A stretch of 59,326 nucleotides of DNA from Bolinopsis microptera (lineage: Eukaryota > Ctenophora > Tentaculata > Lobata > Bolinopsidae), in the NCBI RefSeq assembly GCF_026151205.1, contig NW_026971789.1:1-59326 (forward strand). The letters are read 5' to 3'. The stretch's first letter is position 1; the number at the start of each line of letters is the position of its first letter. The position numbers and the translations under genes are program-made. Positions 53,395-59,326 of this stretch are shown piece after piece. Under the pieces are notes generated by a model that did not search any database, was not told the DNA's origin, and saw nothing but the letters and a program-made list of their open reading frames with translations.

Positions 53395-53534
53395 GAATTA
53401 TTCCAAATCACCTTAACATGCTCAAAACCCAGATTTTAGGTGCTGAACTTGTAGCTGGTGGTCCCCTGAACTTGTATATGAATTTTCATCTAGATTGGAC
53501 AAAAATGACTGAGTTATGAGACAAAAACCACATG
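53395..53534 (+). repeat. Segment shared with the 40679-42329 element
   Basis: ACATGCTCAAAACC, ACTTGTAGCT, CCTGAAC and GAGTTATGAGACAAAAACCA align in order with 41115-41240. It ends at an 18-base poly-C run (53535-53552). Probably a diverged relative of that element. Confidence 0.55.
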
Positions 53535-53552
53535 CCCCCCCCCCCCCCCCCC

Positions 53553-54360
53553 TCCAAGCATGGAGGAGTAATACAGTATCTTAGTAATATTTTGTTCCAG
53601 CTTATAATTGATATTTTTAAATGGTTTAAGGATTTGAGTATAATACTAGGTCATTATATATAAGTTATAGTAACTTCGAAGTTCATCATTGGGAATGGTT
53701 TTTGGTTCGTGATATCTTAGTTTTCTTTTTAAAAGGCAAAATTTCCAGCTTTAAGTACCCGATTTAGCTTACTTTATAGGAGGCCATATATTATACTTTC
53801 GGAAAGTTGTAAAATAACCGGAACCAGCACACCTTGTTAACGAAGAAAAGTAATTTGTGAGGGTTTAACTAATTGGGCTAAGTTCGTGATATCTTAGTTT
53901 TCAGGAGAAAAGGCAAAATTGCTGGTTTGAGTACCTTGAAAGGAGGCCATATTATAGTATACTTCAATTCGTTAAAATCGAATATATATGTGCTAGTACC
54001 GGTAGTCTTCCGCCTTATATCCAAAAATCAAAAGTTAACTGAATTATACTCACTAAATAGCGATATTGCTTTTTCCCAAGAAAGTTAGCATAACTCCATA
54101 CTTTTTCTTTGTAGCACTTCATGACCCCATCTGCCCTTAATATAATGATATCATTGTATTGATTTTGTACCCACTTCAGCATCCAGATCAAAAAGAATTC
54201 CGACATGAAATCTTGTGTTTTGTGTAGACAGAAGCAACGTACCTAAACAACGTACAGTGTGATCAAATTTGTTCCTGTACGTGGTATTTTATCATAACTT
54301 TTGTTATGTGTACGTGTGTACGTAAATCACGGTAGTAACTGCCCGCACCCAACCCTTAAA
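53553..54360. other. Non-coding AT-rich DNA
   Basis: Two similar stretches (about 53709-53790 and 53888-53965) share GTGATATCTTAGTTTTC, AAAGGCAAAATT and AGGAGGCCATAT, suggesting a diverged tandem duplication. No gene recognised. Confidence 0.5.
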
Positions 54361-55165
54361 ATAATTCGCGTAATTCGTTTCAGAATTTGCACACAAATTT
54401 CAGGGATTACGGACATGGGTCAAACTTAAATTTCCTATTACAGTGAATGTGGCATGCCACACCCTCTTTTTCACTATTTTCAGCATAACATAAGAACGCT
54501 TTTAAACTTTTTTCCTTGATGCTTGTGCCAAAATATAAAGTTGGATGTTTGAAATTTGGCTGAGCTATGACCATTTGAAAATCTGCCGGGGACGTGATCT
54601 TATTACTTCATCATTGGCTTGTCCAGCTCACATGCACTGCCTGATCGGTTCAGACTGCTTAGAAGCTCATCCAGTCATTTGACTGCACCCGAAGTACTAA
54701 CACAAATTGCTGACGATTGTGGTTTCACCTTATTTCTGGTATTATTAGCCCTGTTATTTACGTAGATGATATTAATCACTTTAACATGCTATTGCTTGGT
54801 AGAGCCTAGTCAGGCTTATTCAATAAGCCTAATTAGGCTCTACCAACAATAGGTTATTGTTGCACGTAAGCGACTAGCTTCCAATGAGATTCCCTGATTG
54901 AGAGGATATGACGTTCTCGCCAGATTTTTAAATGGTCACAACTCATATCAGCAAAATTTCAAACATTTAACCTAAAACTTCGACAAAAGGTTTAGTTGCA
55001 ATTATCCAATGAAAGAAATCAAGAAAATTTGAATTCCTAGCTCAAAGCGTTCTTATTTTATCTTGAAAATAATGAAAAAGAGTGGCATGCCACACCCACT
55101 GTAATCGACAAAATTTTACGAAACTTTCAGGTAATCTGTGAAATTCGTTTTCATTTTGTTTTCAA
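54361..55165. repeat. Diverged inverted-repeat element with central hairpin
   Basis: 54361-54600 and 54910-55165 are imperfect inverse copies, both related to the terminal repeats of the element at 56976-58503 (GGGTCAAACTT, AGTGGCATGCCACACCC). Between them 54796-54820 and 54822-54846 form a 25-bp hairpin with two mismatches and a 1-base loop. Confidence 0.7.
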
Positions 55166-56149
55166 TTCAGACTCGTTATTTGTTTAAGGGCTGTGTCTTG
55201 GCAGTTATTATAACATTTCTTTAGCTCTTTTTCTTATCAGCTGGTGCCACTTAGTTGGTATTTCATTTTTTTGTATGATTTAATTTAATTTAATTTGTAT
55301 GAGCGCTCTGAAGTTGAATCAAGTGTTCTGTGTTGGAGAGACGTTGATATTTATATTTAACATTAAGTCCTATCTGAAAAGGGTATGCCCGTCGAACGTT
55401 ACATCAGGATAATATAATAAATATGATAAAACGCGTTCTAGCTGCTTATCATCATCCAGCTGTTATGATCGTATCCCTTTGTGATATTAATTCTGATTCA
55501 AGATCCAATATATCCTGTGCACGAGCTGAAAGCGCGTTAGAAGTTACTGCACATCTCACCCAAATCAAATACTTTGGAATTGTTTCATTGAAAAATGTGT
55601 CAGCTGTATGGTAAATACTTCTTTTCATTTTGATTTCTATGTGTTGAAATACCACAATATTGTGTACGCAGTAGTGTTGGGCACAGCTGATAAATGCAAC
55701 TGTTGCTTTAATGGAGTCCAGTATGTATCTTCATTCTTCATTCAACACAGTGTTCTTAAAACAGATGGGAGGAGTGAGGACCTTATAAACAAAAGATTAT
55801 TCGAGTGAGGCGAACATTTTACTAGCTAAGTAGTCATTTATCTTTATACTTTTAAGGTACGCCCCGGCACGACCATCTTTGATCACGATACTATGGTATG
55901 TTCAATGAAAATACATATTCTATAAAGTTTCATCTTATGTCGTCATCAAGAATACATAGGTAAATACTTGACCTGCACAACAACTACCGTATCGGACCTT
56001 ATTTGAACGGACATTAATAAAGTTCCGATAAGGTATATATAATATATATATATATAGTAGAACTGGGAACCGTTCCTTACAAAATGTTAACATTGCTGCT
56101 CTCATAGTGTTATATATAGCACAATAAAAAACAGTGTCCCTTATTGTGT
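55166..56149. other. Non-coding AT-rich DNA
   Basis: No gene recognised; short frames near 55423 and 55608 lack features. TA dinucleotide repeats near 56033-56058. Confidence 0.45.
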
Positions 56150-56210
56150 TATTCGACACGTACTTTAGTTCGACACGTACTCTAGTTTGACACTTACTCT
56201 AGTTCGAAAA
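56150..56210 (+). repeat. About 20-bp tandem repeat
   Basis: Three to four diverged units of TTCGACACGTACTCTAG. A similar ACTCTAGTTCGGCA recurs near 56280. Confidence 0.75.
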
Positions 56211-56444
56211 TTTATGTTCGCTTCAAATCACTCCTGTCGAACTTCGGTATGTGTCAAGCTAGAGTCCAGGTAGGTAGCCTACTCTAGTTCGGCAGAGTCA
56301 GCTAATTTGGTGTTGACGTCGTTTTTACTGCAAGTTTCAAAATAACATGAATCAACTCTGATCAGATATTTTATTTCGTAAGAAATCTTCCTTCATCAGT
56401 CTAATTCTATAGGATTCCGGTAGGATCACCCAAATAATAATAAA

Positions 56445-56933
56445 TATCTCGTTAACAAAATTGACTGGGTGATTATGTGACACCGTGACACCGTGACACG
56501 ACACCTTAATTGGGCAGCCTTAACGATTCCCATAATGTTTAATGGGTTGGTTAACGGGGTGACCTTATCACGTGATCAGGTAACTGTAAGCCAATCACCT
56601 GATTACACGTAATGAATGAACTCGTTATGCTTCGTATCTCGGCCATCTGAGGAGCTCAAACTCTATTTTTTCAGGTCATACGTAATTCGAATGGCCAAAC
56701 ACAATTCAATAAAATGTAGCTCGATCCGACTATCCAAACTATCAAATAAATGCAAAAATAAACCTTCATTTGAAAAAAATGAACTCGAATATTTTTCGAT
56801 TTGACAAATTCCTCGACCCAGTGGTACTGGTAGTAGTGGTAGTAAGTCGTACCAGAAAGAATTATTTCAATTGTTCACTCCGTGACTGAGCTATTAAGGC
56901 CAACGTATGCCCATTGACTTTTGGCTCACCTTA
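56445..56933 (+). mobile_element. CAGGGTGGGCC MITE, right part only
   Basis: Aligns with about 48487-48945 (TATCTCGTTAACAAAATTGA, ACTCGTTATGCTTCGTATCT, AAGGCCAACGTATG). The terminal repeat is decayed. Confidence 0.8.
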
Positions 56934-56975
56934 TATATGGAATTGGATACCTTAACTTGCAGATATGGTATTATA

Positions 56976-58503
56976 CAGGGTGGCCCATAAGTGACTACCC
57001 ACACGCAACCTCTTAATAACTCACGTAATTCGTCTCCAAATTGCACCAAAATTTCAGAGATTATAGATATGGGTCAAACTTAGATTTCCTGAAAGTTTCG
57101 TAAGCCACGCCCAATTACAGTGGGCGTGGCGTGACACTCCCTCTTTTTCACTATTGTCTTCATAAAATGAGAACGCTTTAAGCTAAGAACTCAAAATTTT
57201 TTGCACACATTTGGCTTGATAATTGAAAACTTTTCCCAAAGTTTCAAGTTCATTGGTTAAAATATGGCTAAGTTATGACCATTTCAAAACTCATCGGATA
57301 CGTGATCCGAGCACTCAGTCAGTGATCTCGTCACTTGGTTAATGGCCTGTTTGGCTCACATGCACCGCTTGATTGGTTGCAGCCTGCTTATGGGCCGGCC
57401 TATACAGCTGACAGCACCTAAAACGCTATCACACGAATTTATGGTGGTGTCACCATTTCAGGGCTTGTTAGCCCTGCTAGTCACAGGTTCCTTACAATCA
57501 ATAAAAAGGAATGAACCATCCATTGAATCATCGAAAATGGTTCACTATCCTCCCTTTACTGCAGAACAACGATTGTTCGTCTACCTGAAGAAAGAAAATG
57601 GGGTGTTCTACCCTCAGATTAAACGACAATTTCAGATGAAATTCAACCGACCACCCCCTTGCCGGAAAAGCTGCTTTGACATTCATCACAAGATCAAGTT
57701 TACGTTTTCTGCACACGATCGGCGAAGAGTCGGCAGAAGACGAACTTCGAGGACTGTAGAAAACATCACGATGGTTGTTGGTGACGTGATGGACACACCT
57801 AAGATTGGCACCCGGAAACGAGCTCCTGCCTTAGACATCAGCAGAACAACCCTTCAGCGAATCCTAAAGCAAGACCTTTCTAACCGGGCCTACCGAATCA
57901 CAAAGAAACACAAACTTTTGGACCGTGATTTCCAATCGAGGATAGATTTCGCCAACACATTCCTGTCGAAGCAGAATGTGGATCCCTACTTTGAGGTTGA
58001 TTTCATTTATTGATTTATCCTAAAAATTTGTGTTTTCCTTTCTAGCAAAGTCATCATCGGTATCCAATCAAAGCCTAATGAACCTCATTAATACACGCTA
58101 ACGCCTTACTCTTGATCAGATTGGGTGACGAGATCACTAATTGAGTGCAAATATCACTGACTGAGTGCTCGGATCACATATCCGATGGATTTTAAAATGG
58201 TCATAACTCAGCCATATTTTAACCAATGAACTTGAAACTTTTGGAAAAGTTTTCAATTATCAAGCCAAATGTGTGCAAAAAATTTTGAGTTCTTAGCTTA
58301 AAGCGTTCTCATTTTATGAAGACAATAGTGAAAAAGAGGGAGTGTCACGCCACGCCCACTGTAATTGGGCGTGGCTTACGAAACTTTCAGGAAATCTAAG
58401 TTTGACCCATATCTATAATCTCTGAAATTTTGGTGCAATTTGGAGACGAATTACGTGAGTTATTAAGAGGTTGCGTGTGGGTAGTCACTTATGGGCCACC
58501 CTG
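56976..58503 (+). mobile_element. Tc1/mariner-type element with about 360-bp inverted repeats
   Basis: Starts CAGGGTGGCCCATAAGTGAC and ends with its inverse, with TA on both sides (56974-56975 and 58504-58505). The terminal inverted repeats are long: 56976 to about 57337 and about 58128 to 58503, with a roughly 20-bp gap in the left arm. The middle codes for a shortened transposase. Confidence 0.9.
57537..58013 (+). pseudogene. Truncated Tc1/mariner-type transposase (DNA-binding part)
   Basis: 158 codons from ATG (MVHYPPFTAEQRLFVYLKKE). The pattern is that of paired helix-turn-helix regions: an N-terminal HTH, the GRRRTSRTVENI linker and a second HTH (ALDISRTTLQRILKQDL) followed by DRDFQSRIDFANTFL. 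The family continues into a DDE catalytic domain, which is absent: the frame stops after FEVDFIY. The product could bind the ends but not cut DNA. Confidence 0.8.
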
Positions 58504-58505
58504 TA

Positions 58506-58920
58506 TGTTGCATGTAAAGCCCTCCATTTATCATTTATCAGTGAAATTAGAGAAATATGTAAGATCTAGAAACTGGGCAGTACCATATATTTTGTAGCTT
58601 TAAACACGTTTCCCGTTCTTTTCTAGTTAAGTTGTAACTTTGCTATAAAAAGGTATGATCAGTAGTGTATGCAAACCTTTTGGCTACATTCCAAATTTTA
58701 CTCGGTTGAACTTAAAGATGAGTGTGACGTTCACTATATGACATCATATTTTTAATCTAAAGTGAATTATGTACGACGCTTAAGGATTATCAATGGTCTT
58801 TAGTCGAATTAAAATATCTTTTGACCGCTGATGTGGACTGTTTTAAAGCGCCGGAGGTCGGTTCACTATCGGCCACTTTTCTGGTCAGAAGCTGTGGGAA
58901 GAAGCGGAGCACGTTACTTT
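58506..58920. other. Non-coding DNA
   Basis: Nothing recognised between the transposon and the CACGTG cluster. Confidence 0.5.
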
Positions 58921-58924
58921 ACAT

Positions 58925-59083
58925 CACGTGGTCAGGTGTAAACTACCCGCAGACAATAGAAGTATTGCTTCTCAGGATCACGTGACCCGGGCACGTGCTC
59001 ACCCCGCCGTGCACATGGGCGGACACGTGACATCGATTTCCACGCTCTTGCCGGGTCACGTTGTTGGGAGCTGGGGTCACGTG
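58925..59083. promoter_or_regulatory. Cluster of five CACGTG E-boxes
   Basis: CACGTG at 58925, 58979, 58992, 59024 and 59078, several extended to TCACGTGAC or GGTCACGTG, in a locally GC-rich stretch. CACGTG is bound by bHLH-type factors (MYC/USF/TFEB families). No start codon of a convincing gene follows before 59326, so the target gene may lie outside the window. Confidence 0.45.
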
Positions 59084-59326
59084 GGTGACTGTGGTAATCA
59101 CAAGGTAGCTCGTGAGTGTAACGGCCTGCCTCTCCTAATTCTATTTACTCTCTTGTAGCGGCTTAGAGCGCTCGATTTTGGAAGTAATCTTGATATAATT
59201 TGTCCGCTCGCTGAGAAATCGCTTAGCTTTTATCCTGCCCCATCCAGCCCGCTACTTTAATTTTAGCTCTATTTTGTTTTTTTGAAGACTTTAATATCTT
59301 TTTTCGTGCAACTTTATCATCTTTAT
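59084..59326. other. Right window edge, nothing recognised
   Basis: Short sequence to the window end; TCTCTTGTAGCGGC at about 59150 could be a splice acceptor, but this is not supported by a following frame. Confidence 0.3.

Noticed and set aside
58928-59158. 76-codon frame over the CACGTG cluster
   Set aside because: Composition follows the CACGTG repeats and there is no recognisable protein feature.

Overview
The window is eukaryotic DNA, most likely from a marine invertebrate. It holds one spliceosomal host gene with eight coding exons and GT-AG introns, several classes of metazoan-type retroelements, tRNA-like and telomere-like (CCCTAA) repeats, and many CACGTG and GCGC-rich motifs. A demosponge or cnidarian would fit, but the species cannot be read from the sequence. 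There are no bacterial operons, and almost every long reading frame belongs to a transposable element.

Layout. 1-7,460: intergenic DNA with a 3.65-kb fold-back element (1541-5187). It has 28-bp terminal inverted repeats, arrays of a 42-bp palindromic unit at both ends and a 1.9-kb pyrimidine-only core. 7,465-12,626: two apparently identical Penelope-like elements (reverse transcriptase plus GIY-YIG nuclease) head to head, forming a 5.16-kb palindrome with a 4-bp centre. 13,000-15,460: pyrimidine tract, small GC-rich insertions with target-site duplications (TSDs), and a decayed ORF1/gag-like remnant. 15,464-18,901: 5'-truncated non-LTR element (endonuclease, RT, RNase H) with one nonsense codon, minus strand. 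18,929-22,831: LTR retroelement on the minus strand with about 1.08-kb LTRs and no recognisable pol. 23,032-24,083: decayed coiled-coil gene. 25,800-26,550: cluster of small GC-rich MITEs, most with exact TSDs.

27,204-39,668 is a nested insertion stack. A single Penelope-type RT gene is cut into five pieces by four insertions. At three of them the reading frame rejoins once the insert and one TSD copy are removed (17-bp, 5-bp and 10-bp TSDs); the first junction (6-bp TSD) is weaker. The inserts include two related L2/CR1-like LINEs, a fragment of another RT family, and an (AAT)-tailed LINE that is itself interrupted by a 669-bp element with a 13-bp TSD.

40,679-42,329 is a 1.65-kb TA-flanked element with an iterated motif. 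44,306-49,919 is the only confident host gene: a 246-residue RG/N/Q-rich protein starting with a UAP56-binding-type motif (LDDIIK), like mRNA-export adaptors of the ALYREF/UIF kind. Its intron 5 carries a sense-oriented LINE fragment with a 13-bp TSD, and its intron 7 a Tc1/mariner-type MITE. The right end has further members of the CAGGGTGG-type MITE families, a long-TIR Tc1/mariner element with a truncated transposase (56,976-58,503) and a cluster of five CACGTG sites (58,925-59,083).
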